Shown piece by piece: positions 50,142-59,041 of a DNA stretch of 64,000 nt. The notes beneath the pieces were generated by a model. That model saw nothing but the letters and a program-made list of their open reading frames with translations. It was not told where the DNA came from and ran no database searches. Origin of the DNA: Embleya hyalina (GTDB lineage Bacteria; Actinomycetota; Actinomycetes; Streptomycetales; Streptomycetaceae); the NCBI RefSeq assembly GCF_003967355.1, contig NZ_BIFH01000013.1:405084-469083 (forward strand), written 5' to 3'. Made by a program: the position numbers and the translations under genes. Within the stretch, counting starts at the first letter, position 1, and the number at the start of each line of letters is the position of its first letter.

Positions 50142-51374
50142 GTGATCGAAAGTCGGCTGAAAGCCGCGGCCGAGCGTATCGCCCGGGAAATACCGACACC
50201 TTTTTACGTGGTCGACCCGGGCGGGGTCGAGCGGGATTTCACCGCGATGGACAAGGCATGGCGCGAGTGGTTTCCGCGGTTCACCCTTGCGTATTCCTAC
50301 AAGAGCAATCCACTGACGGCGTTCACACGGTTGTTGTGCGCACTGGGGGCGACGGCCGAAGTGGTCTCCGGTCCGGAACTCGAAACCGCCCTGAAGGACG
50401 GGTTCCCGCCCGATCGCATCCTCTTCGACGGCCCGGTGAAACATGCCGCGGAATTGACCCGGGCCCTGGCTCTCGGGGTCGGCGTACAGATCGACTCGGC
50501 GGCGGAGGTCGAAGACGTCGCCGCCGCGATTTCGGAGGGCGGTCCGCGACCGCGCGTGTGTTTACGCCTGGCCATCGGGACCGATTCGGGGGAGTGGTCG
50601 CGATTCGGATTGATGCCCGACGAGGTGCCGCGCGCCCGGCGGATTCTCGCCGATGCGGGAGTGCGGGTGCGGGGCGTGCATCTGGGCGTGGGAACCCTGG
50701 TCCGGGGCCCGCGGACGTACCGCGCCGCGATACGCCTGTGGCGCGAGACGTTGCCGGAATTGGCCCACGACGCCCCGGAGCCCTTCGTCCTGAATATCGG
50801 CGGCGGGTTTCCGCCGCGCGGCGACACGGCCGATCCGGCCGCGCCCTGGGCGGAGTTCGCGGCCGAGGTCGCCGAGGAGTGCGGGCTGCTCGGTCTGCGG
50901 CCCCGGGACGTGCACCTGGTCGTCGAGCCGGGGCGCAGCCTGGCGGAGGAACACGGCGTGCTCGTCGCCCGGGTGGCCGTCCGCAAACGCCGCGCCGAGG
51001 GCCCCGACCTGCTGGTGCTGGACGCCGGCACCAATCTCGCCCGGACGGTGAAGTCCCGCAGCCACCCGATCGAGTTCGTCCCTTCGGACCCCGACGACGC
51101 GGCCGACGCGGGCGGCACGCGGGACCCGATCGGCGCCGGCTCCGCCCGGGAGCCGTACGCCGTGTACGGCAACAACTGCTACGAGGGCGACGTCTTCGCT
51201 CGAGTGGTCGACGGACCCTCGTCGTTGCGCCCGGGGCAGCTGGTCCTGGTGGGCTCCGTCGGTGCCTACGACATGCCGTTCGCCCACGTGTGGGTCCGGC
51301 CGCGTCCCCCGGTGTACGCGCCGGCCGGCACCGGCCACGTCCTGGTGCGCGAGCCGGGGCGGGCCATCCGCTGA
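50142..51374 (+). CDS. PLP-dependent fold-III decarboxylase (ornithine/diaminopimelate type)
   Basis: 410 residues. Residue Lys54 in LAYSYKSNPLTAF is the PLP Schiff-base Lys; FVLNIGGGFPP holds the Gly-rich phosphate loop, VVEPGRSLAEEHG is the family's EPGR segment, and YGNNCYEGDVFARV contains the CxxxD-like active-site stretch (NNCYEGD). Enzymes of this group decarboxylate diaminopimelate, ornithine, arginine or carboxynorspermidine. Start at GTG 50142, with GGAGG 6 nt upstream. It is convergent with the NRPS-like gene across a hairpin. The substrate is not set by the sequence. Confidence 0.88.
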   Translation: MIESRLKAAAERIAREIPTPFYVVDPGGVERDFTAMDKAWREWFPRFTLAYSYKSNPLTAFTRLLCALGATAEVVSGPELETALKDGFPPDRILFDGPVKHAAELTRALALGVGVQIDSAAEVEDVAAAISEGGPRPRVCLRLAIGTDSGEWSRFGLMPDEVPRARRILADAGVRVRGVHLGVGTLVRGPRTYRAAIRLWRETLPELAHDAPEPFVLNIGGGFPPRGDTADPAAPWAEFAAEVAEECGLLGLRPRDVHLVVEPGRSLAEEHGVLVARVAVRKRRAEGPDLLVLDAGTNLARTVKSRSHPIEFVPSDPDDAADAGGTRDPIGAGSAREPYAVYGNNCYEGDVFARVVDGPSSLRPGQLVLVGSVGAYDMPFAHVWVRPRPPVYAPAGTGHVLVREPGRAIR

Positions 51375-51380
51375 CATGTT

Positions 51381-51420
51381 CGAGCCCCACCGACCGGTCC
51401 CGGGCGGTGGGTGGGGCTCG
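51381..51420. terminator. bidirectional hairpin terminator
   Basis: An 11-bp perfect stem (51381-51391 and 51410-51420), lengthened inward by imperfect pairing, sits between the convergent decarboxylase and NRPS-like genes. Confidence 0.7.
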
Positions 51421-51451
51421 CGTCGGTGCCCCCGGCGGGTCGTCGGTCGCG

Positions 51452-54400
51452 TCACGAGCGCGTCGACGTCCGGTGGTAGTGGACGTAGCGGTCGAAGACG
51501 TTCGCGTCGATGACGGGCGGTCGCAGCCCGATCCGCCGGGCCAGCCGTTCGGCGCGGGCGACGGAGAACAGCGCCGTGCCGTCCTGGAAGACGTCGGCCA
51601 GCCGATTCCGGTGCGGTTGCGGATCCCCGTCGGGCGCCGGCAGTACGGCCAGTGCCCCCGCCAGGGTGCGGTCCCCGGGCGCGGCGAGCGAGGCGTCGTG
51701 CAGGGCCGCCCAGAACGTCTCGTATCCGACCGGCTCCAGCCCGAAGGCCGAGCCGAACGCGCCCAGCAGCCCGCCGAGTTGCACGGGCGTGGGATGCAGG
51801 AGGTGGAACCAGCCGCGTTCGTGGTGCGCCACGGCGGCGGCAAGCAGCGCGCCGACGGTGTCCAGGGGCGTGTAGTCCAGGAGCAGCGGATTCGTGGGGT
51901 GCGCGCCCACCCGCAGGCAGGCCCGGATGAACAGGTCCGTGCGGGAGCCGTTGTTCGGGACGCCCGTGTCGGTCGCGGGCATCACCTCGCCGAGCCGGTG
52001 CACCGCCGTCGGCAGGCCGCGCTCCGCCGCCTGGAGGACGAGTTGTTCGGCCACCCACTTGGACCGCCCGTACCCGGTCGTGGCCGCGTCGACGGCGGGC
52101 CACGGTGCCTCGGGCGCCCGGGACCCGGGGCCGTCGGGGACCGGCGCCCGGCCGCGCGCGGCGAGGGTGGACACGAAGTGCAGCACCTTGGGTCGGCACC
52201 GCGTGGCGAACCGCAGGATCTCCACGGTGCCCTCGACGTTCGCCGGGCGGTGCGCCGCGTATCCGCGCACGAGGTTGACCAGGGCGCCGGCGTGCACGAT
52301 CGTATCGACGCGCTCGGCGAGGCGGCGCGTGTCCGCGTCGTCCAGCCCCAGGCCCGGTGCGGACAGGTCGCCGACCACGATGCGCAGGCGTTCGGCGTGC
52401 TCGTCGCGCCAGAGGCCGTAGTGGCGCAGATTGTCCGCCACGCGCGCCCGGGCGGATTCCGCGTCGTCCGCGCGGACCAGGCAATACGCGGTGACCCCGG
52501 GCAGGCGAAGCACGTCGTACAGCAGTTGTGCGCCGACGAAGCCGGTCACGCCGGTGAGCAGTACGTGCTCGACGCGCGCTGCCGCGGGCGTGTACGGGAG
52601 TCGGATGTCCGGGGGCAGCACCGGGTCGTGGTCGAAGTGCTCGGCGGCATCCCGGCGGGTCCGCCGTGCGGCGATCGGGGCGCCGTTTCCGTTTCCGTTG
52701 CCGTTCGGCCCGGTTCGACCGCGCAGGGCCGCGAGTTGGTCCGTCACGGTGGGGGCCGCGACCACGTCGCGTACGGAGAAGTCGATCCGGAAGCGGGCCG
52801 CGATGGCCAGGGCGAGGCGCTGGGCGCTGAGCGAGTCGCCGCCGCTGTCGAAGAAGTCCTTGTCGGCGTGTACGACGGGCTCCGGGAGCACCTCGGCCCA
52901 CAGGTCGAGCAGTGCCCGCCGCGCGAGTTCCGCGGTCGGCGGGGGGCGGGTCGCGCCGCCGGCGGTGCCCCGCGGGACCGGGGCGGCGGGGCCGCCGGCC
53001 TGTACCGGGCGGTCGAGCAGTCGTTTCAGGGCGCCGCGATCGGCCTTTCCGTTGCCGTTGAGCGGCATGTTCTCCAGGATCACGAAGCGTTTCGGGGTCA
53101 ACTCGGCCGGCAGCGTCGCGCGCGCGTGGCGGATCAGGTCGTCGGTCGAGGTGTCGCCGCGGACGGTGACGAAGGCGGCCAGGTAGGTGGAGCCGCCGTG
53201 CTCGTGCGCCACGACCTTCGCCTCGCGGACCCGGGGGTGTGTGGCGATCGCCTGCTCGACCTCGCCCGATTCGACCCGCACCCCGCCGACCTTGAACTGC
53301 TGGTCGCGTCGGCCGCCGAAGAAGAGCACGCCGTCCGCGTCGTGGTGACCGAGGTCGCCGGTGCGGTACATGCGCGGCCCGGGCAGTTCGGCGAACGGGT
53401 TCGCCACGAACGCCGCGTCGGTGCGCCGAGGATCACCCAGATACCCGAGGCCCAGGCACTCGCCGCCGATGTGGATCTCGCCGATCTCGCCCGGCGCGAC
53501 CGGCCGGTTGTGTTCGTCCAGGACGATCGCCCACGTGTTGTCGATGGGGCGGCCGATCGGCAGCGGACTGCGGGGGTCGCGGGTCACGTCGTGGAAGACC
53601 GACCCGATCGCGGCCTCGGTGGGACCGTACGTGTTGATCAGCGCGACGTCGGGCAACATCTCGTGGAACAGCCGGACGGCGCGTGCGTTGATCTCCTCGC
53701 CGCCGATCAGCAGCCGTCGCAGCGAGCCGAGTCGTGGTATCAACTCCGGCTGTGAGTGCAGCAGTTCGACCAGGCTGTTGAAGATCGTCGGGACGAAGTC
53801 GGTCATCGTGATCCGGTGCCGTGCGATCACGTCGACGGTGGCGGCGAGGTCGAGCATGCCCCGGGGCTCCGGGATGACGACGCTGCCGCCGTGGGTGAGC
53901 GGCCACAGGAGTTGCCACAGCGACGAGTCGAAGGTGTGCCGACTGTTCTGGAGCACCCGTTCCGGGTCGTCGGCCACGAACCGGTGGGTCATGTAGAGGA
54001 ATCGATTGAGCAGGCCGCGGTGCGTGTTGAGGGCGCACTTGGGTACGCCGGTGGATCCGGACGTGTAGAAGCCGTACGCGAGGTCGTCGGGGCGGGCCGG
54101 CGGGCCGAAGCGGTCGGCGGTCGCGGGGCCGAGCCGGTCGAGGTCGACCGTGACGGTCACCGGAGCATCGCGGTCGTCGCCCCACGTCGGCCCGGTGTCC
54201 CGGCGCGTACCGGCTCCGACGCCCGGCGCCGTACCGGTCGCGAGGTCTCGCGTCGTGTCCGGGCCGGCGACGGACAGCACGACCTTCGGGTCGCACGCCC
54301 GGATCATGCCGCGCAGCCGCTGCTCGGGCCAGGTCGCGTCCAGGGGCACGAACGCCGCGCCCGTTTTGAGCACGGCCAGCATGGCCACCGGCAGGCCGAG

Positions 54401-54649
54401 GCCGTTGCGGGCGGCGAGCGGTACCAGGTCGCCGGGTCCGGTGCCGTGTTCGTGCAGATCCCGGGCCAGTGCGCTCGCCATCCGGGTCATGCGCTCGTAG
54501 TCGAGGACCCGGCCGGCGCATTCGACGGCCGGGGCGTGCGGGGCTCGCGACGCCCGGGCCTCGACGAGGTCCAGGACGGTCCGGTCGGGCGGGAGGGAGA
54601 CGGCTCGGCCCAGGAATTGTGCAACCTGTGTCTCGCGCAACCTCTGCAT
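51452..54649 (-). CDS. stand-alone NRPS module: adenylation-thiolation-reductase
   Basis: 1065 residues in three domains. Adenylation (about 15-510): FYTSGSTGVPKCALNTHRG (A3), NTYGPTEAAI (A5), YRTGDLGHH (A7) and NGNGKADR with the catalytic Lys (A10). Thiolation (about 545-620): FFDSGGDSLSAQRLAL with the phosphopantetheine Ser. Thioester reductase (about 675-1065): VLLTGVTGFVGAQLL (NAD(P)H loop), YGRSKWVAEQLV (Tyr/Lys). It would load one amino or other acid and release it as an aldehyde or alcohol, without a condensation domain. Start at ATG 54649; a TTG at 54694 is less likely. Similar to carboxylic-acid reductase logic. No phosphopantetheinyl transferase is in the window. Confidence 0.9.
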   Translation of the reverse strand: MQRLRETQVAQFLGRAVSLPPDRTVLDLVEARASRAPHAPAVECAGRVLDYERMTRMASALARDLHEHGTGPGDLVPLAARNGLGLPVAMLAVLKTGAAFVPLDATWPEQRLRGMIRACDPKVVLSVAGPDTTRDLATGTAPGVGAGTRRDTGPTWGDDRDAPVTVTVDLDRLGPATADRFGPPARPDDLAYGFYTSGSTGVPKCALNTHRGLLNRFLYMTHRFVADDPERVLQNSRHTFDSSLWQLLWPLTHGGSVVIPEPRGMLDLAATVDVIARHRITMTDFVPTIFNSLVELLHSQPELIPRLGSLRRLLIGGEEINARAVRLFHEMLPDVALINTYGPTEAAIGSVFHDVTRDPRSPLPIGRPIDNTWAIVLDEHNRPVAPGEIGEIHIGGECLGLGYLGDPRRTDAAFVANPFAELPGPRMYRTGDLGHHDADGVLFFGGRRDQQFKVGGVRVESGEVEQAIATHPRVREAKVVAHEHGGSTYLAAFVTVRGDTSTDDLIRHARATLPAELTPKRFVILENMPLNGNGKADRGALKRLLDRPVQAGGPAAPVPRGTAGGATRPPPTAELARRALLDLWAEVLPEPVVHADKDFFDSGGDSLSAQRLALAIAARFRIDFSVRDVVAAPTVTDQLAALRGRTGPNGNGNGNGAPIAARRTRRDAAEHFDHDPVLPPDIRLPYTPAAARVEHVLLTGVTGFVGAQLLYDVLRLPGVTAYCLVRADDAESARARVADNLRHYGLWRDEHAERLRIVVGDLSAPGLGLDDADTRRLAERVDTIVHAGALVNLVRGYAAHRPANVEGTVEILRFATRCRPKVLHFVSTLAARGRAPVPDGPGSRAPEAPWPAVDAATTGYGRSKWVAEQLVLQAAERGLPTAVHRLGEVMPATDTGVPNNGSRTDLFIRACLRVGAHPTNPLLLDYTPLDTVGALLAAAVAHHERGWFHLLHPTPVQLGGLLGAFGSAFGLEPVGYETFWAALHDASLAAPGDRTLAGALAVLPAPDGDPQPHRNRLADVFQDGTALFSVARAERLARRIGLRPPVIDANVFDRYVHYHRTSTRS

Positions 54650-54719
54650 GTCGATGAAGTCCCCTGTCGCATGGGTGCGAACAACTCGTGACAAGCCGCG
54701 GCCGCGACGCCGAAAAGAT

Positions 54720-54757
54720 GGGAAAGCCCTCGTCGGTGGGTCGCCGAGGGCTTTCCC
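54720..54757 (-). terminator. hairpin terminator
   Basis: Perfect 13-bp inverted repeat (54720-54732 and 54745-54757) with a 12-nt loop, 22 bp after the stop codon of the small gene at 54780, separating it from the NRPS-like gene. Confidence 0.8.
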
Positions 54758-54779
54758 GTCAGTGATTCGAAACGCCGGA

Positions 54780-55091
54780 TCAGACCTCGGTCGCCACCCA
54801 GCTGATATACCAGCCGTGACTCACCGCGTATTCCACCGGCAGCGGCCGGCCGTCCTGCCAGCGCACGTAGATGCGGAAGCCCTTGGCGGTCGGCGTGTAA
54901 ATGGTGTTTCCACCGGTGGTGGTCCACATGGAGTCGCGCCCGCACAGATTCGCCGTGTACACCGGGGTTTCCGAGAAGTTGCCCGCGGTGGTGTCCACGT
55001 CGATGTAGATCCCGGTGCCGTTGTCCTCCTCCACGTGCTGCTGCCAGTCGTCGATGGCGGTGTTGCCGGCGATAAACCTCGGATTGCTCAT
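54780..55091 (-). CDS. small beta-rich protein of unknown function
   Basis: 103 residues. Start at ATG 55091, with GAGGAG 5 nt upstream. No signal peptide. After an acidic first third (DDWQQHVEEDNGTGIYIDVD) there are beta-like repeats FSETPVYTANLCG, MWTTTGGNTIYTPTAKG and GFRIYVRWQDG, ending in HGWYISWV. The motif pair resembles small lectin-like or collar domains seen in bacterial extracellular and toxin proteins, but I cannot name the family. It is flanked by a promoter-bearing gap and a strong terminator, so it is a single-gene unit. Confidence 0.7.
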   Translation of the reverse strand: MSNPRFIAGNTAIDDWQQHVEEDNGTGIYIDVDTTAGNFSETPVYTANLCGRDSMWTTTGGNTIYTPTAKGFRIYVRWQDGRPLPVEYAVSHGWYISWVATEV

Positions 55092-55505
55092 GTGATCTCC
55101 TCGGTCGCAGCGAAGACGCGTATCTGCACGTCGGCGTCGCGTTCGAGTGTTAGCGATCGGTTCCGTAGATCACAAGGCACCTTGGCAATCTTCATGGAAT
55201 TCGGCAGAATGATCTGTTCCGATTTCGGGACGCCGGAACGGAAGGATCAATTCCTGCTCGATCGATCGGTAGCGGACCTCGCGTGATCGCTTCCCGAACG
55301 AATCATCGACAAGCCTTGACAGTCGCAGGACCGACGTGAAGCATGATTGTTGGCCGATTTCCTGTAAAGATCGTCCGGCGATCGACAAAGATCACTCGGC
55401 GGCCGATCGGCCGTGGCCTGCCACATTTTGCCAATTCTCCCGTTCGGGTCGTCGATGAGACGCGCACCCCGAACTCTTTCGCATGTCTGCGAGGTGCCTT
55501 TGCCT
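55092..55505. promoter_or_regulatory. long AT-richer intergenic region with divergent promoters
   Basis: This 414-bp gap separates the small gene and the Eis-type gene and is visibly richer in A and T than its surroundings. Minus-strand promoter candidate: TTGTGA (55170-55175), 17 bp, TAACAC (55147-55152), for the small gene. Plus-strand candidate: TTGGCA (55182-55187), 17 bp, CAGAAT (55205-55210). Another TTGACA lies near 55314. Short open frames here lack ribosome sites and coding character. Confidence 0.5.
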
Positions 55506-56768
55506 GTGGATCAGACCCGATCACGTGTCGACGGGTACGATTTCCGTGCGCCGGATTCATGGGACCAATTCGCCGACGTCGTCGCCCTCGCCTACGGCGG
55601 GTACGCGGCGGTACCGGAATATCGAAAAATCATCGGCGACATATTCGAGCCGAAGCGCTCGCTGCTCGCGCACCGCGCCGGCGAGACCTGCGCCACGCTC
55701 GCCCTGTACTCGCTGGACATGAGCGTCCCGGGCGGTCGGCAGCCGATCGCGGGCATCGGCTACGTCACCGTGGACCCCACGCACCGCCGTCGCGGCCTCA
55801 TGCGCGGTCTGCTCCAACGCACCCTGGCCGGCCTGTACGACCGCGGCGAAGAGGCGGTCGCCGCACTGCACACCACGGAGCCGGCCATCTACGGACGCTT
55901 CGGATTCGGCTCCGCCACCCGCGCCGTCCGGATCCGAATACCGCGCGCCTCCCGCGAGTTGACCGCGCCGCGCACCGACCCGCCCACCGACCCGCCACCG
56001 CCCGTGCGCGTCCTGGACCCGGCTCGATGCGGTGCGGAGATCACGCGGCTCTACGAGCACGCCATCGACCGGCGGCCGGGCATGCTCCGGCGCGACGACA
56101 CCTGGATGCGCCGGGCCGTGCTCGATCTGCCGGAGCGGCGCGGCGGCGCGGGACGGCTGTTGTGCATGCTGGCCGGCGCCGACGACGGCGAACCGGCGAG
56201 GGGATACGCCCTCTACGCGTTGACCGCCCGCTGGGAGAACTCCTACCCGCGCTACGAGGTGAACGTCCGCGAACTGTTCGCGAACGACCCGGCCGCGTAC
56301 GCGAGTCTGTGGCGGGCCCTGCTGGACGTCGACCTCGGCGGCACGGTGGTCGCCGACCGCCCGGTCGACGATGCGGTCCTGGCCCTGCTCGACGACCCGC
56401 GCAGTGCCGCGCCCGTCGCGCGCGATCAGCTCTACACCCGCCCGGTGGACGTCGGACGTGCCCTCGCCGGGCGCGGCTACGGGGCCGAGGTCGATCTGGT
56501 ACTGGCGGTCGCCGACCCGATCTGCCCGTGGAACGAGGGCCGTTGGCGACTGCGCACCGGCGCGCACGAGGCCGAGTGCGCGCGCACCTCGGCCCCGGCC
56601 GATCTGGCCCTGACCGTACGCGAGTTGGGTGCCGTGTACCTCGGCGGCGCCTCGTTGACGCAACTGGCCGCGGCCGGGCGGGTGGTCGAACACCGGGCGG
56701 GCGCGCTCCGGGCCGCGACCCGGGCGTTCCACCACGACCCGGCGCCGTTCTGCCCGACGGTGTTCTGA
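55506..56768 (+). CDS. Eis-type GNAT N-acetyltransferase
   Basis: 420 residues. The N-terminal GNAT domain holds the acetyl-CoA loop VDPTHRRRGLMRGLLQRTL (about residues 85-103); a second GNAT-like domain and an SCP2-like C-terminal domain follow, and the chain ends with a Phe carboxylate (CPTVF), as in Mycobacterium tuberculosis Eis, where that carboxylate is catalytic. Eis acetylates aminoglycosides at several amines. Start at GTG 55506, with GAGGTG 9 nt upstream; GTG 55494 is an alternative. It stands just before an aminotransferase-rich operon (43-bp gap), so it may protect the host from, or modify, an amino-sugar product (inference). Confidence 0.85.
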   Translation: MDQTRSRVDGYDFRAPDSWDQFADVVALAYGGYAAVPEYRKIIGDIFEPKRSLLAHRAGETCATLALYSLDMSVPGGRQPIAGIGYVTVDPTHRRRGLMRGLLQRTLAGLYDRGEEAVAALHTTEPAIYGRFGFGSATRAVRIRIPRASRELTAPRTDPPTDPPPPVRVLDPARCGAEITRLYEHAIDRRPGMLRRDDTWMRRAVLDLPERRGGAGRLLCMLAGADDGEPARGYALYALTARWENSYPRYEVNVRELFANDPAAYASLWRALLDVDLGGTVVADRPVDDAVLALLDDPRSAAPVARDQLYTRPVDVGRALAGRGYGAEVDLVLAVADPICPWNEGRWRLRTGAHEAECARTSAPADLALTVRELGAVYLGGASLTQLAAAGRVVEHRAGALRAATRAFHHDPAPFCPTVF

Positions 56769-56811
56769 GTCCACCGCACCGGCCACGAACACGACGTGAG
56801 GAGGCGGTCGC

Positions 56812-58047
56812 ATGCCCGGTCCCGGGTACGCGTCCTTCGGTGACGAGGAACGACGCAACATCGCGGAGGTCCTCGACGCCTGGCAGAACACGGTCGGGGT
56901 GCACTCCCAACCCGTGGCACAGGACTCGCAGTGCCGCCGGCTCGAACGGGAGGCGGCGAGCCGGCTCGCGTCCCCGCACTGCCTGACGGTCAACAGCGGG
57001 ACGTCGGCGCTGCTGACCGCCTTCGCCGCGCTCGGCATCGGACCCGGGGACGAGGTGATCGTCCCCGGATACATGTACGTCGCCTGCCTGTCCGCCGTGG
57101 CCTACAGCGGCGCGACGCCCGTACTCGCCGAGATCGACGAATCGCTCACCCTCGACCCGGCGGACGTACTCGCCAGGATCACCCCGCGCACCCGCGCGAT
57201 CATGCCCGTGCACATGCTGGGCGCCTCCTGCGACATGGACGCCCTCACCCGCATCGCCCGCGAGCACGACCTGCTCCTGATCGAGGACGCGGCACAGGCG
57301 TGCGGCGGCACGTATCGCGGCCGGCCGCTCGGCGGCATCGGCGAGGCCGGGGCCTTCTCGCTCAACGTCTTCAAGGTCGTCACCGGAGGCGACGGCGGCC
57401 TCCTGCTGACCCGCGACGCCGCCACGTTCCAGCGCGCCTACTCCTTCCACCACCACGGCTGGTTCCCCTACGCGCGCGAAGACGGGCCCGGCGACGTGCT
57501 GTTGGGCCTCAACCTGCGGATGGGCGAGTTCGGCGCCGCCGTGGCGCGCGCGCAACTGGCGCGCCTGGACGACGTCCTGGCCCGCACCCGCGGGCTCAAA
57601 CGCGACCTCACCGACGCGATCGGCACGCGCGCCGGCGTCGCCGAACGGGTCCTGCACGACACCGAAGGGGACTGCGCCACCGTCGCGGTCTACGTCTTCG
57701 ACGACCGCGAGGCGGCCGAGGAGGTCGCCTCGGGCCTCGGCTCCAAGACCCTGCTGCACTCGCCCAAACACCACTACGGGGGCCTGCCGGAACTGCGGGC
57801 CCTGGCCGATCCCGACCACCCGTCCTGCCCCTTCCGCCCGGTGGAACCCCCGGCCCGCGGACACACCTATCGCCCCGGCGCGCTGCCCCGTACCGACGAC
57901 GTCCTGAGCAGGTCCCTGGCCCTGACGGTGGGATTGACCGACACCTACCTGGGAGCCGACTTCGGAGTCGACGTCTTCAGCCGCCCGCACGACGTCGCAG
58001 CCGCCGCCGAGAAGTTCCGGGCGACGCGCGACGCCGTCCTGGGCTGA
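56812..58047 (+). CDS. DegT/DnrJ/EryC1/StrS sugar aminotransferase
   Basis: 411 residues. Conserved PLP-dependent layout: TVNSGTSALLTAFAALGIGP, EDAAQACGGTYRGR and the Schiff-base Lys188 in SLNVFKVVTGGDGG. Family members transaminate keto-sugars or keto-cyclitols, ArnB and StsC among them. The C-terminal part has odd His-rich and Pro-rich loops. Start at ATG 56812 with GAGGAGG 7 nt upstream. First of a coupled plus-strand run, followed 19 bp later by a membrane GT2 glycosyltransferase. Confidence 0.9.
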   Translation: MPGPGYASFGDEERRNIAEVLDAWQNTVGVHSQPVAQDSQCRRLEREAASRLASPHCLTVNSGTSALLTAFAALGIGPGDEVIVPGYMYVACLSAVAYSGATPVLAEIDESLTLDPADVLARITPRTRAIMPVHMLGASCDMDALTRIAREHDLLLIEDAAQACGGTYRGRPLGGIGEAGAFSLNVFKVVTGGDGGLLLTRDAATFQRAYSFHHHGWFPYAREDGPGDVLLGLNLRMGEFGAAVARAQLARLDDVLARTRGLKRDLTDAIGTRAGVAERVLHDTEGDCATVAVYVFDDREAAEEVASGLGSKTLLHSPKHHYGGLPELRALADPDHPSCPFRPVEPPARGHTYRPGALPRTDDVLSRSLALTVGLTDTYLGADFGVDVFSRPHDVAAAAEKFRATRDAVLG

Positions 58048-58066
58048 ACCGGAAGGAGTCCGCACC

Positions 58067-59041
58067 GTGTCGCAGCGAAAGGCGGACGGACCCGCGCCGC
58101 ACACGCCGCTGATCAGCGTGGTGGTGCCCTGCTACAACGAGGGAGAGGTGGTCACCGAGGCACATCGCCGGATCTCCACCGTCATGCGGGCACTCGACGG
58201 ATACGACCACGAGATCGTCTTCGTCGACGACGGCAGCCTGGACCACACCTGGGACGTCCTGACCTCCCTGGCCCGCGCCGACAACCACGTGCAACTCGTG
58301 CGCCTGACCCGCAACTTCGGCCATCAGCCCGGCATGATGGCCGGACTGCGCGAGGCCCGCGGCGACGCCGTGGTGACCCTCGACGCCGACCTCCAGGACC
58401 CGCCCGAACTGATCCCGGCCATGGTCGAACGCTGGGGCCAGGGCTGGCCCGTCGTCTCCGGTCGCCGGGTCGCGCGGCACGGCGACACCCGGTTCAAGGT
58501 CGCCACCGCCTACGTCTACTACCGCCTGCTCAAGTCCCTCGCCGACCATCCCATCGCGCTGGACACCGGCGACTTCCGCCTGCTCGACCGCTCGGTCGTG
58601 GAGACCCTGACCCGACTGTCCGGCGACCCGGGTTTCCTGCGCGGCCTCGTCGGCTGGGCGGGCTTCGCCGAGACCAGCATCGAATACGGGCGGGCCCCGC
58701 GCTCGGCCGGCCGGTCCAAGTACACGCTGCGCAAGATGGCGAGCCTGTCCCACCGGGGCGTGATGACCTGCACGGCCACACCCGCCCGGCTCCCGACCGC
58801 CGTCGGCGTCGCCTGGCTCGGCGGCGTCGCGCTCACCTCCGCGGTGCGCCGGCGGCCGATGCCGGTCGCCGCGTGGACCTTCGGCGGCGAAGCGCTGCTC
58901 CTGGGCGTGCTGGGCGAATATCTGCGCCTGGTCCACCACGAGACGCGCGGCCGCCCGTCCTACGTGGTCGCCCGACGCGACCGGCAACACCCGATCACGC
59001 CGGTGACCGCGCTCGCCGAACCCGAGGAGCAGGCGTCGTGA
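58067..59041 (+). CDS. ArnC/GtrB/DPM-like membrane glycosyltransferase, family 2
   Basis: 324 residues. GT2 core: ISVVVPCYNEGEVVTEA, FVDDGSLDHTW, NFGHQPGMMAGLREARGD and LDADLQDPPELIP (DxD-like). Two hydrophobic C-terminal stretches (LPTAVGVAWLGGVALTSA, WTFGGEALLLGVLGEYLRLV) and the closing LGEYLRLVHHETRGRPSYVV match polyprenyl-phosphate glycosyltransferases such as ArnC and GtrB, which move a sugar from a nucleotide carrier to a lipid phosphate. Next to a DegT aminotransferase it recalls the ArnB-ArnC pair. Start at GTG 58067, with GGAAGGAG 8 nt upstream. The stop overlaps the next GTG by 4 bp. Confidence 0.85.
   Translation: MSQRKADGPAPHTPLISVVVPCYNEGEVVTEAHRRISTVMRALDGYDHEIVFVDDGSLDHTWDVLTSLARADNHVQLVRLTRNFGHQPGMMAGLREARGDAVVTLDADLQDPPELIPAMVERWGQGWPVVSGRRVARHGDTRFKVATAYVYYRLLKSLADHPIALDTGDFRLLDRSVVETLTRLSGDPGFLRGLVGWAGFAETSIEYGRAPRSAGRSKYTLRKMASLSHRGVMTCTATPARLPTAVGVAWLGGVALTSAVRRRPMPVAAWTFGGEALLLGVLGEYLRLVHHETRGRPSYVVARRDRQHPITPVTALAEPEEQAS

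Noticed and set aside
55092-55505. Short open frames in the 414-bp gap (for example 55170-55388 minus)
   Set aside because: No ribosome sites, AT-rich regulatory character, and frames in several directions; promoters explain the region better.
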